DNA from: Danxiaibacter flavus
GTDB lineage: Bacteria; Bacteroidota; Bacteroidia; Chitinophagales; Chitinophagaceae
Direction of reading: 5' to 3'
DNA: 64,000 bases
Assembly (NCBI RefSeq): GCF_041060425.1
Contig: NZ_JAULBC010000002.1
Location: forward strand, 372,001-436,000
Each line of letters opens with the position of its first letter. Within the stretch, counting starts at the first letter, position 1. A model generated the notes under the pieces. It was not told where the DNA came from. It searched no databases and was given only the letters and a program-made list of their open reading frames with translations. Both the position numbers and the translations under genes were made by a program. Positions 35,101 through 43,393 of the stretch are shown here, piece by piece.

Positions 35101-35403
35101 ATGGAAAAAAAGTATTTCGCCTTAAAACTTATTCCGCCACGCCCAACCTTTGCGATGGATATGACAGATGAAGAAAAAGTCATCATGCAGCAGCACATTA
35201 CTTACTGGACCCAACTCATGCAGGAAGGTGTTGCGCAGGTATACGGACCAGTATTTGACCCTGCGGGACCTTACGGATTTGGCATTATTGCTGTTGACGA
35301 TGAAGAACAGGTAAAATCCATTACTTCGAACGATCCTGCAACTGCTGTGAACCATTATGAGTTTTATCTTATGAGAGCTATTTTTCCGGACAAAAAAGCA
35401 TAA
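35101..35403 (+). CDS. YCII-related domain protein
   Basis: A 100-residue protein of the YciI type: FALKLIPPRPTFAMDMTDEEK, HITYWTQLMQEGVAQVYGPVFDPAGPYGFGIIAVDDEEQV and the NHYEFYLMRAIF end. YciI folds are ferredoxin-like dimers with a conserved His-Asp pair, possibly enzymatic in halide or degradation chemistry; the catalytic His is unclear here. The gene stands alone between DUF488 and a gene-poor stretch. Confidence 0.82.
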   Translation: MEKKYFALKLIPPRPTFAMDMTDEEKVIMQQHITYWTQLMQEGVAQVYGPVFDPAGPYGFGIIAVDDEEQVKSITSNDPATAVNHYEFYLMRAIFPDKKA

Positions 35404-35520
35404 GGCAGTTTAAAAAGCTCAACAAACTAAATGAGCTATCGCATCCATCTGGCGTTATTAACTTAGTTACCCTTTCAATTTCCTACGCGTACAAAGCACC
35501 ATGTATAGAAAGGAAAGAGG

Positions 35521-35997
35521 GTGCTTTATATTAGCGTACAGGGTATATCCGGCATAGCATTGCATGCGCGTGCACCCTCTGAAAAAGAAAACTATAATGA
35601 CGCATTAATGTTCATTATAACCGCATTTTTTATTCCTTATTACTTGTTGAAGAAAGAAGCTATTGCCACTCTGTCACAGAAAAGTTCCTCATGTGCAGGG
35701 TATAATTATCATAGGGACATTACAGTTTCAGGGGCACGCAAAAGCTATTCAATCCCTGATCTATAACAAGCGTATTTTTCAGTAGGGGAAACAAACTCCA
35801 GTCACGCACCAGCAATCATCAGAAGTTTATTTATTGAGGGGGCACTTCCATCAGGTCTGGTGAATTTAGATAACTTCGATTATAAATACAATAGCTATTT
35901 TATGGCGGCGCTTATTATCCATAGCTATTTGCAGCCAAATTACAGTTGTGTACTGCCACGCAAAATGGCCGTTTATAAAGAGCTTACACGGAAGTAA
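35521..35997 (+). pseudogene. Possible decayed gene with one in-frame stop
   Basis: One frame is open from 35521 to 35997 except for a single TAA at 35764-35766. The first part is 81 codons (includes FIITAFFIPYYLLKK); the second is 76 codons and reads as protein-like sequence (GALPSGLVNLDNFDYKYN, FMAALIIHSYLQPNYSC, LPRKMAVYKELTRK). No family was recognised. Two long stretches in one frame, with an AT-rich background rich in stops, suggest a former gene, but chance cannot be ruled out. The rest of 35404-36100 looks empty. Confidence 0.35.
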
Positions 35998-36100
35998 AGT
36001 GACTGTGCAAAAAAGAGAGCAAGATGCTATAAGATTCTATATGTTAATTTAATTGGATAGTTTATTGAATCTATTATAAAAAATAAGAAGGCATAAAATT

Positions 36101-38008
36101 CTAAAACGTAACAGTAAACTCAGACCCAACTTTTTCTTCGCTTTTTACTTCAATAGTTCCTCCAAGAGATTCTATCTGAGTCTTAATAAGAAACAAGCCG
36201 ACACCTTTGCTGTCTTTATTATCATGAAAGACCTGGTTAAGCTTGAATATTTTATGACCATACATTTGCAGGTTTATTCCCAGCCCGTTATCTCCTACCG
36301 AAAGCACTACATGCTTACCTTCCGGCCTTGTTGAAATAGTAATCTTTGCATCTTTTTGAGGATCACTATACTTTAGTGCATTATTGAGGAGATTATACAA
36401 TATACTTTCCATGTAGATCTTTGGATAGCTTATTTTTTTCACGCCGAGTTTTAGTTCAAAATCAGCTTTCTTTTCAACCAATAACCCGTGAAGCTGATTC
36501 TTAATATCTTCAGCGATAGCTTCTATATCGCAGTCGTCGTAAGGCATTTCTTTGTTAAGGCTTATTTTGGCTATCATCAGTACTGATTCAAGCGTATTCA
36601 TCAGGGATGTACTTGCATCATGTATGAATGCGATAGCTTGCTCTGATGACATAAGATTCGCCATCGAATTTTCGTCCGCTGTACCGGAAGTTTGTTCGGT
36701 TGTGGACTTCAGAATATCCGCGAGCAATTTAATATTTGCCGCAGGCCCCCTCAGGTTATGTGCTATAATATGGCTTAACTCTTCAAGCTGTGTAATCTTC
36801 TTCTGTAAACTCACCTGTGTTGCCTGAAGTTCAGTATTCTTGTTGTTGATCTCATCAAGTAATTGTTTTCTCCGGGTGACGTCCATTAATTGGGAGATGA
36901 AAAAGTCAGGGCTGCCATCTGCTTTCCAGACCAGCGAAACAGTCAGTAATATCCAGATGATCTTACCGCTCTTTGTTATGTATCTCTTTTCAAGATTATA
37001 TGTACTGAGTTCTTTATTGAGCATCCTTTGAACAAGGATCAAATCGGCTTTGAGATCTTCACTGTGGGTAATGTCCTGGAACGACATATTTAAAAGCTCT
37101 TGCTTCGAATACTCAGTCATTTCACATAATGCCATGTTCGCATCCAGCCACCTTCCTTCGGGGCTTACCAGGCCAATCCCGGTAGCGGAATAGGTAAATA
37201 CGCTTGAAAACGTTTCCATGCTATGCCGTAAAGCATCTTCAGCCATTATGCGGTCAGTAAAATCTTGTCCAAAACCAATGACATATTGAACATCATCCGA
37301 TTGTTTGAAAAGATGGTTGTGGTACAATAAATACGCTAACTGGCCATTCTTTTTTACTACATGCATAATGCCCGAAGCTTTGCCCTTTTTACGTATCTCA
37401 ACCATGTATTGAAGAGCGAAATTATGCCTGTATTTTTCGTGGATGAGATTGGTTACCGGCTTGCCCACAATCTCTTGCTCGGTATACCCCAATAACTCAA
37501 GTGTGTAGGGGTTTATGCTGGTTATTATGCCATTTATATCATGAGTGCAGATCATGGCTGCACTATACTCGAATAACGCTTTATATCTTCTTTTGCTTTC
37601 AATCAGTGCCTGTTCACTTTTCTTTTGGCTGGTTATATCGGTATGCGTGCCAATGATTCTGCGCGGATTTCCATCTTGATCTCTATCAAAAACAATGGCT
37701 TTACTCAAGGCCCATTTGTAACCATCCCCGCTAGGCTCTTTGTATCTTATTGTAGTACTATAAGTCTTTATTTCACCACGCAGAAGTCTTTCGAACTGAT
37801 CTGTGCCATCAGCTACATCACCCGGATGAAGTTTGCTTAGCCACGCCTCCAAAGTCTTCACTTCCTCTTTGGAATAACCAAACGTCTGGTGCCATTTTTC
37901 GGAAAACCAAACCTCACTTGTTTGAACGTTAAGGTTCCAAACACCGTCATTCAAGGCTTCTAAAGCTAATTGCCAATCATTAACCGGAAACTTACTTTCA
38001 ATACTCAT
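36101..38008 (-). CDS. PAS-domain sensor histidine kinase
   Basis: A 635-residue cytoplasmic kinase with no membrane helix. Three PAS/PAC units lie at about 10-130, 140-255 and 265-380, joined by short linkers with DITSQKKSEQALIESKRRY-like signal helices. A short coiled coil (385-412) leads to the HisKA-like segment with H417 in IIAHNLRGPAANIK. HATPase motifs follow: NLLNNALKYSDPQ (N box), SVGDNGLGIN (G1) and GVGLFLIKTQIESLGG (G2). The ligand or redox cue is unknown. The gene is isolated, without an adjacent regulator. Confidence 0.93.
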   Translation of the reverse strand: MSIESKFPVNDWQLALEALNDGVWNLNVQTSEVWFSEKWHQTFGYSKEEVKTLEAWLSKLHPGDVADGTDQFERLLRGEIKTYSTTIRYKEPSGDGYKWALSKAIVFDRDQDGNPRRIIGTHTDITSQKKSEQALIESKRRYKALFEYSAAMICTHDINGIITSINPYTLELLGYTEQEIVGKPVTNLIHEKYRHNFALQYMVEIRKKGKASGIMHVVKKNGQLAYLLYHNHLFKQSDDVQYVIGFGQDFTDRIMAEDALRHSMETFSSVFTYSATGIGLVSPEGRWLDANMALCEMTEYSKQELLNMSFQDITHSEDLKADLILVQRMLNKELSTYNLEKRYITKSGKIIWILLTVSLVWKADGSPDFFISQLMDVTRRKQLLDEINNKNTELQATQVSLQKKITQLEELSHIIAHNLRGPAANIKLLADILKSTTEQTSGTADENSMANLMSSEQAIAFIHDASTSLMNTLESVLMIAKISLNKEMPYDDCDIEAIAEDIKNQLHGLLVEKKADFELKLGVKKISYPKIYMESILYNLLNNALKYSDPQKDAKITISTRPEGKHVVLSVGDNGLGINLQMYGHKIFKLNQVFHDNKDSKGVGLFLIKTQIESLGGTIEVKSEEKVGSEFTVTF

Positions 38009-38197
38009 CCTTGTACCAAATAAATTTTGTTTATATCGCTTGTTTAAATAGACTAATACAGGCAGGAGTTACACCGCATTAACCATATCCAATCGAATCA
38101 GTTTGCAAAATTAACCGAGTTGTAATAACTATTGCTATTTTTTAGAAACAGTTGGTGATAAATTTACTTAAAACATTTAAGATGTTTGCAACTGCTA

Positions 38198-38566
38198 TCA
38201 CGTCTCAGTTTTTTCACTAAAGATTATTTTATTGTAAAATGGATCTATTACTGTCATCTGAATAGTATCAGCCTGCCATTCAACCCTTTCCAGACCAGGG
38301 TTCATGTATATATAATTTTTCGATTTCAGTTGGGCATAGTAGGCCGGCAGATCGTTGAACTCTGAAATACTTACACGGCCTCCCGGACTGCATTCTCCAT
38401 GATGCGCCGACAGATCAAGTGCAACATCACGAATTGACACCTGCATATAAAAAGGATGTCCGTGCGGCCGGTGTTCCCAGTTTATTGTAAATCCAAGCCA
38501 GTCTATGTAAAACTGAATTGTTTTATCATAATCAAACACGCGAAAAACGGGTATTATTTTAGCCAT
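38198..38566 (-). CDS. Glyoxalase/bleomycin-resistance superfamily protein
   Basis: A 122-residue vicinal-oxygen-chelate protein: PVFRVFDYDKTIQFYIDWLGFTINWEHRP begins the first beta-alpha-beta-beta-beta module and VEWQADTIQMTVIDPFYNKIIFSE ends the second. The sequence is close to the bleomycin-resistance-like group, where a Trp/His-lined cavity binds ligands. Whether it is a metal enzyme or a drug-binding protein is not decided by the sequence. Confidence 0.85.
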   Translation of the reverse strand: MAKIIPVFRVFDYDKTIQFYIDWLGFTINWEHRPHGHPFYMQVSIRDVALDLSAHHGECSPGGRVSISEFNDLPAYYAQLKSKNYIYMNPGLERVEWQADTIQMTVIDPFYNKIIFSEKTET

Positions 38567-38700
38567 TTTTTCAAAAATTAGTGGATGATGTTGCAGCGTG
38601 TCAAGTTAAACTTTGAGTTTTATTTTATTGCGTATAAACGAATATTATTTCTTTCAAAACTTCTCATAATGCTCGCAGCAGAAAGTCTTCCATTGAACAA

Positions 38701-39228
38701 TTAATTATCATCGAGCAACCTGCCGTTGTAACGTTTAATAAAACTTTCAATGGCATTTCCAAGCAATTGCATAGCCGGCTTGTTTTTTCTATAATCACTT
38801 TTTTCAGCGGGCTCGCCAATGCCGGACAAATCTTTTCTTTGTGCACTCTGTATAAGTGTAAGATCATTCAATATCACATTTACCGAATCATGCAGATTAA
38901 CGAAAGTTGCTACCCCTTCATATAAGGCTGCTTGTCCATTATTAGTTGTTACGAACTTTACATTGGAAATGATCCGCATACTATCTTCATAAAGCAAATA
39001 GTTCTTCATATTGCGTGATGATTCAGTTATTTGTTTATTTATCTGATCCGCATATTGTGCCAATGGCCGCTTGACAGAAGATGTAAAGCTGCCGGTTGCA
39101 ATTGTATAATTAAAAGCGTAATAAATCCGCCCGTCACGGTAAGGCAAAATACCAGTCGGTGGAATCTGGGCAGAAACATTGACAGATAACACCACACAAA
39201 TAACCAATGAATTTGCCAGCCTTCGCAT
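38701..39228 (-). CDS. Secreted protein of unknown function
   Basis: A 175-residue protein with a signal peptide (RRLANSLVICVVLSVNVSAQ, cleavage about residue 21). The mature part is predicted mixed alpha/beta and contains GRIYYAFNYTIATGS and ALYEGVATFVNLHDSVNV. I do not recognise a family. It is the only gene between the glyoxalase-like gene and the hydrolase at 39463 and could be a periplasmic or surface protein. Confidence 0.7.
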   Translation of the reverse strand: MRRLANSLVICVVLSVNVSAQIPPTGILPYRDGRIYYAFNYTIATGSFTSSVKRPLAQYADQINKQITESSRNMKNYLLYEDSMRIISNVKFVTTNNGQAALYEGVATFVNLHDSVNVILNDLTLIQSAQRKDLSGIGEPAEKSDYRKNKPAMQLLGNAIESFIKRYNGRLLDDN

Positions 39229-39388
39229 AAATCTTCAATTTAAACTTTGTTTGAACTGCAATTGAAAAACAATATTTGTTACTCTCTACCAAAATATGTA
39301 AAAAACTATTATTCATCAAATCCTGCTGATCAATTATATAAAAAATTCTTGCAGTAAGCTTTTGGTTCAGCTATCTTACTGAAACAAC

Positions 39389-39432
39389 AAGCCATCATTG
39401 AAAGTAGTATTCATTACTTTCGATGATGGCTT
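39389..39432. terminator. Strong hairpin downstream of the hydrolase gene
   Basis: Arms AAGCCATCATTGAAAGTA (39389-39406) and TACTTTCGATGATGGCTT (39415-39432) pair over 18 bp with one mismatch, around an 8-nt loop. It lies 30 bp after the stop of the minus-strand hydrolase. No long T-run follows, so it may act as a transcript-end or stability structure. Confidence 0.6.
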
Positions 39433-39462
39433 ACGATTTTGTGTCTATTGTCAGGTTATATA

Positions 39463-40341
39463 TTACCGATGATATTGCAGCATCCACAGGTAAATATTGG
39501 TAGTACTCCCCGGCGGTATATAAGAAGGAGCAACAACTATATCCCAAACATCATGAGAACCCGTGGGGCGAATGGTCATCTTAGCTTTTATGATTGGGTT
39601 AAAGCTGTTGATAAGATTTACGTTATCTTTTGTTGTGTAAGATGGAACATAGTTGTCAAAATCGTTATGAAACCCCCATACCGGCAAATTTTTGGTGGCT
39701 ATATACTTCGCTTCTGTACTGGATAAAAGATATGGTCCGGCCATTGGCAAAACAGCCGCAGCTTTCTCAGCATATTTGCCCACATACTCCCATGCGTTGG
39801 CGCCACCCATACTATATCCCGTAACATAGATACGGGTTGTATCTATGCGGAATCTTGCTTTTACATAATCTATTGCAGCTTTAACGTCAGCTACCGTAGG
39901 CCACTTGGTAAATTGCGGAGCGAACATCATGAAAGCATAGTTCTTTCCTCCGTACACGAAATTTGGAGGAAATGTTTTAAGAGAAAACAATTTTGGCAAA
40001 CCTTCTATCAATACTCTTGAAAGTGTGGTGCCGCCAGTACCCAACTCAGTCATTCCGGACAGATTATAGATTAACGGGTAGCGTTTCGTCGTGGAATCAT
40101 ACCGGGCAGGCAGGGCCATATAATATCCGGGGGTATTTGCATTGATCTTAACGTTGTATGCTTTTAAAACGGCCGGCTTTGTTTCAACCACATCGTTAGG
40201 CGCGATAGTCTGAGCCTGAAGTGTTCTTTGTTGAGCGGTTTTGTCTTCGCTGATTTGTTGTACACCCTCTTTCTGGCAGGCACAGATCAAAACAGAAAAA
40301 AGCAGACAGGAATACAGCGGGTTAAATTTTGCAGGTTTCAT
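39463..40341 (-). CDS. Alpha/beta-hydrolase lipoprotein (esterase/dienelactone hydrolase-like)
   Basis: A 292-residue lipoprotein: LLFSVLICAC gives a lipobox with Cys22. After a linker the alpha/beta-hydrolase body begins (about 65). The nucleophile S177 lies in TGYSMGGANAWEY; the acid and base are probably in HNDFDNYVP and GSHDVWDIV. The sequence PGYYMALPARYDSTTKRYPLIYNLSGM resembles polysaccharide- or feruloyl-esterase-like enzymes with a prolyl-oligopeptidase fold. It is likely anchored to the envelope and removes ester groups from carbohydrate polymers; the substrate is inferred. Confidence 0.85.
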   Translation of the reverse strand: MKPAKFNPLYSCLLFSVLICACQKEGVQQISEDKTAQQRTLQAQTIAPNDVVETKPAVLKAYNVKINANTPGYYMALPARYDSTTKRYPLIYNLSGMTELGTGGTTLSRVLIEGLPKLFSLKTFPPNFVYGGKNYAFMMFAPQFTKWPTVADVKAAIDYVKARFRIDTTRIYVTGYSMGGANAWEYVGKYAEKAAAVLPMAGPYLLSSTEAKYIATKNLPVWGFHNDFDNYVPSYTTKDNVNLINSFNPIIKAKMTIRPTGSHDVWDIVVAPSYIPPGSTTNIYLWMLQYHR

Positions 40342-40729
40342 ACAGATAGTTTGTAAATAATGAAATGATGTTTCCGATTATTCACAAGACATTGGCAAGT
40401 ACTTAAAATTACTCAAATGCTTCGTAAAATAAAAGTGGAAAATCACATAATCCATTTTATTTAGAACGATTTTTTTCAAGAGAACACTGTTGCATCAAAG
40501 GTGTTGAACACCCGGAAACATTGGCCTTCCGGCGAATTTGAAAAAGTTTATCTTTTGTGCTGAAGCATCCCTCGTAGATATTTGTTCTAATGAACTTCAC
40601 AAACCGGCAGAGCTGATACTGTTGTTTACACACACATCTTCATGGCCTTTAACGCAACTTGTCTTGGTATGTTTTGTGCGCATGTAATAAGTACAACTTT
40701 TTCTTTTTATAAAATCTCAACTTTTTTTT
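40342..40729. other. Gap between divergent hydrolase genes
   Basis: The 388-bp gap contains no recognised gene and only short palindromes. A TATGTTTT word at about 40669-40676 could be a degenerate -7 element for the plus-strand gene, but I do not call a promoter. Confidence 0.4.
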
Positions 40730-41635
40730 ATGCCTTACATTCAAACCAAACACACTTTTTCAAATGAAGAAGTGAAGTTATATTATGAAGATCATGGCAA
40801 CGGACAACCCGTCGTGCTCATTCACGGATGGCCTTTGAGTGGTGAAATGTGGGAGTACCAGCTTACGCCACTTTTATCAAAAGGGCTACGTTGCATAACT
40901 TACGACCGGCGCGGTTTTGGAAAATCTTCGCGTCCCCTGCATGGATACGATTACGATACACTTGCTGATGATTTGAAGGCTATAATAGATGAACTTCAAT
41001 TGAATGATGTTATTCTTGTTGGCTTTTCAATGGGTGGTGGAGAAGTTGCAAGATATATTTCGAAGTACAATACAGCAAAAGTATCCAAAGCCATTTTCAT
41101 AAGTGCCGTTACACCCTTTATGCTGAAGACTGATGATAATCCAGAAGGTGTTGATGAAAGTGTATTTACCGAAATGCTTCAGTCCATGCAAAACGACAGA
41201 ATAGGATTCCTTGACAGTTTTGGCAAACAATTCTTTGGCATCAATTTACTTAATCATCCCGTTAGCAGTCCCTTACTTGAATATTACCGTACAATAGGCT
41301 CCTTTGCTTCACCCATTGCCACCCAGGAATGTGCGAAAGCATTTTCACAAACGGACTTTAGAAAAGACTTGCAGAAAATAAACATACCAACGCTTATTAT
41401 TCACGGGGATTCAGACAAAACCGTTCCTATTGACTCCAGTGGTAAATTGACAGCAGGTCTGATTGCCGACAGCGAATTCATTGTGTACGAAAATGCGCCA
41501 CACGGTCTTTTCTATACACACCGCGAGCAATTGAACAATGATCTTATCAGATTTATAACAGGAGCAGCACCACTGGAAATCATAGAAGACGTGCCGCCGG
41601 ATAGTGTTATTTTACCAAGCAACTATCCTATCTGA
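40730..41635 (+). CDS. Alpha/beta hydrolase, non-haem chloroperoxidase type
   Basis: A 301-residue protein. The pattern VVLIHGWPLSGEMWEYQ (oxyanion region), YDRRGFGKSSRP, GFSMGGGEVARYI with nucleophile S100, LIIHGDSDKTVP with the acid and NAPHGLFYTHREQLN with the catalytic His is the complete triad of the chloroperoxidase/esterase group. Such enzymes are cofactor-free hydrolases or perhydrolases. The C-terminal 25 residues (AAPLEIIEDVPPDSVILPSN) extend beyond the usual length. No signal peptide, so it is cytosolic. Confidence 0.92.
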   Translation: MPYIQTKHTFSNEEVKLYYEDHGNGQPVVLIHGWPLSGEMWEYQLTPLLSKGLRCITYDRRGFGKSSRPLHGYDYDTLADDLKAIIDELQLNDVILVGFSMGGGEVARYISKYNTAKVSKAIFISAVTPFMLKTDDNPEGVDESVFTEMLQSMQNDRIGFLDSFGKQFFGINLLNHPVSSPLLEYYRTIGSFASPIATQECAKAFSQTDFRKDLQKINIPTLIIHGDSDKTVPIDSSGKLTAGLIADSEFIVYENAPHGLFYTHREQLNNDLIRFITGAAPLEIIEDVPPDSVILPSNYPI

Positions 41636-41667
41636 TTGATCTTTTGAAATAAATAAATAGCTGGACC

Positions 41668-41737
41668 GGTGACAGGAATGAAGCGATGACTCAAAAAAAT
41701 TTTTTAAAAGAAGTCAACACTCCAGAATCCTGTCACC
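41668..41737. terminator. Nested inverted repeat downstream of the chloroperoxidase-like gene
   Basis: GGTGACAGGA (41668-41677) pairs with TCCTGTCACC (41728-41737). Inside are TGACT/AGTCA arms and an A7T6 run. Together these can form a long stem with an AT-rich interior 33 bp after the stop. A terminator or mRNA-end structure is likely but unproven. Confidence 0.45.
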
Positions 41738-41939
41738 CCTCCTTGTTAATGTATTCACAAACGCTTATCCCATCTACGTTTCAGACAGTTCACCACACGA
41801 CTTTTTCTAAAGAAATAGGTCAAAACAGACCGATTATCACAGCAACGCTACCATTGGTCTAATAAGTTATAAAGTGGTAGAAAATTACCGTCACTTTGTG
41901 TTGGTAATTTCTTTCCTCCTATCATCAAAAACTGGCACT

Positions 41940-42467
41940 ATGAACACCTCTTTCGTCTCTGCATGCCTGGTATGGAGTATCATGGCAATTGCACCCCTTA
42001 TTTCGTCTGCCCAGGAAGCACACCCCAAAAAAGATCAACTTACCTTACCGCCGGGAACAAATGAAACAATAACAAACGCTGCCACAAGAAAGGAAATAAA
42101 TATTAAGGCTGTAAGGGATTTCGTCAAGAATTTCCCGGTAAGCAATGAAAGCTGGTATAAATTAAAAGATGGCTTTATGGCGCGCTTCATGTTGTATGAT
42201 ATCCAATATAAGGTGTACTACAATACTGCCGGCGTTCGCATATGTGTATTACAGCTGTACAAAGAATCTCATCTTTCCCTGGACATATTACAACTTGTTA
42301 AACCAACTTATTGGGATTACACCATCTACAACGTGGCCGAGGTAAACTACCTTAGCAAAACGGTTTATTTTATCTACCTTAAGAACAAAGCGATGTACAA
42401 AACACTCCGTATTGTGAACGGCGAGATGGAAGTTGTGAATGAATTTCTTAATGCAGGCGTTGACTAA
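41940..42467 (+). CDS. Secreted protein of unknown function, PepSY-like in outline
   Basis: From the ATG at 41940 the protein has 175 residues with a signal peptide ending in ISSAQ; the earlier start at 41874 only adds 22 residues before it. The mature body has TRKEINIKAVRDFVKNFPVSNESWYKLKDGFMARFM, followed by alternating hydrophobic strands (YKVYYNTAGVRICVLQLY, LSKTVYFIYLKNKAMYKTLRIVNGEMEVV). The pattern recalls periplasmic beta-strand proteins of the PepSY/BLIP-like type, a weak match. Its stop is inside a GTTGTAA array. Confidence 0.7.
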   Translation: MNTSFVSACLVWSIMAIAPLISSAQEAHPKKDQLTLPPGTNETITNAATRKEINIKAVRDFVKNFPVSNESWYKLKDGFMARFMLYDIQYKVYYNTAGVRICVLQLYKESHLSLDILQLVKPTYWDYTIYNVAEVNYLSKTVYFIYLKNKAMYKTLRIVNGEMEVVNEFLNAGVD

Positions 42468-42560
42468 GTTGTAAGTTATAAGTTCTATGTTATACGCTGA
42501 ACACGAGGAAGATTACGTACAACGTAAAACGTATCACGTATCACGTACAACTTAACACGT
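42465..42560. repeat. Inverted ACGTTGT-type arrays before plsC
   Basis: The forward arm (42465-42499: TAAGTTGTAAGTTATAAG, TTCTATG, TTATACG) starts in the previous stop codon. The reverse arm (42514-42560: ACGTACAACGTAAAACG, TATCACG, TATCACG, TACAAC) follows after about 15 bp and ends 20 bp before the plsC ATG. The polarity is the same as at nuoJ-nuoK. Confidence 0.75.
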
Positions 42561-42579
42561 TTCCTCCTATTTTTACTGC

Positions 42580-43353
42580 ATGAAGAAATTCCTGCGCTGG
42601 TTGCAGTACGTGTACGTTATTTATGCATTACTTTGGTTTGTTGTACTAATGTTGCTGGTATTGCCTTTTACCGTAATAGCTTTATGCCTCGGTAAAATAA
42701 AAGGCGGAAACTTTATGTACAAGGTTTGCAACATTTGGGCAAGAAGCTGGTACGGTCTCGTGGGGATCAGACATGGCGAGATTTATGAAGCTCCTCATAA
42801 CCGCGAGGGGAAATACATTTTTGTAGCAAACCACTCTTCTTATATGGATATTCCGCCTGTTGTGAGGGCCATCCATCAGCCGGTTCGCGTTCTTGGCAAA
42901 TATGAAATGACCCGATATCCCATCTTTGGCATTATTTATCGCATGGCGGCAGTTGTTGTGGATAGGTCCAGCCTCGAAAAAAGAGCAAGAAGTGTGCGGG
43001 CGTTAAAAAGTGCATTGCAAAAACATATTTCCATATTCATCTTCCCGGAAGGAACATTTAATGAAACACAGGAACCTTTAAAAGACTTTTACGACGGTGC
43101 TTTTCGCATTGCCATTGAAACACAAACGCCAATCAAACCACTGCTATTTATTGATTCCGTAAAAAGATTGCATTGGCGCAGCATCTTTTCGCTGACGCCC
43201 GGGCCCTGCCGTGTTGTCTTTATGCAGGAAATACCTGTAGAAGGCCTTACCCAAAAAAACCTTCCGGAACTAAAAAAACAAGTGCATTCCGCCATGGAAA
43301 ACGGCCTTAAAAAGTATGCGGCCACAGTCCAAACCTACAGCAGCATGCAATAG
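42580..43353 (+). CDS. plsC: 1-acyl-sn-glycerol-3-phosphate acyltransferase
   Basis: A 257-residue membrane-bound enzyme that acylates lysophosphatidic acid at position 2 in phospholipid synthesis. Two N-terminal hydrophobic segments (about 7-40) precede the catalytic motif NHSSYMD (H85 to D90), the substrate motif FPEGTFNETQ and the GAFRIAIETQTPIKP segment. It lies directly before priA in the same direction, 40 bp apart. Confidence 0.95.
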   Translation: MKKFLRWLQYVYVIYALLWFVVLMLLVLPFTVIALCLGKIKGGNFMYKVCNIWARSWYGLVGIRHGEIYEAPHNREGKYIFVANHSSYMDIPPVVRAIHQPVRVLGKYEMTRYPIFGIIYRMAAVVVDRSSLEKRARSVRALKSALQKHISIFIFPEGTFNETQEPLKDFYDGAFRIAIETQTPIKPLLFIDSVKRLHWRSIFSLTPGPCRVVFMQEIPVEGLTQKNLPELKKQVHSAMENGLKKYAATVQTYSSMQ

Positions 43354-43393
43354 TGCTAGTTTTACCTGGCAAACGGCTTATATTGCAGCCTCA

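Noticed and set aside
43316..43393. Longer PriA start overlapping plsC
   Set aside because: It overlaps the plsC end by 38 bp and adds no PriA-like residues.
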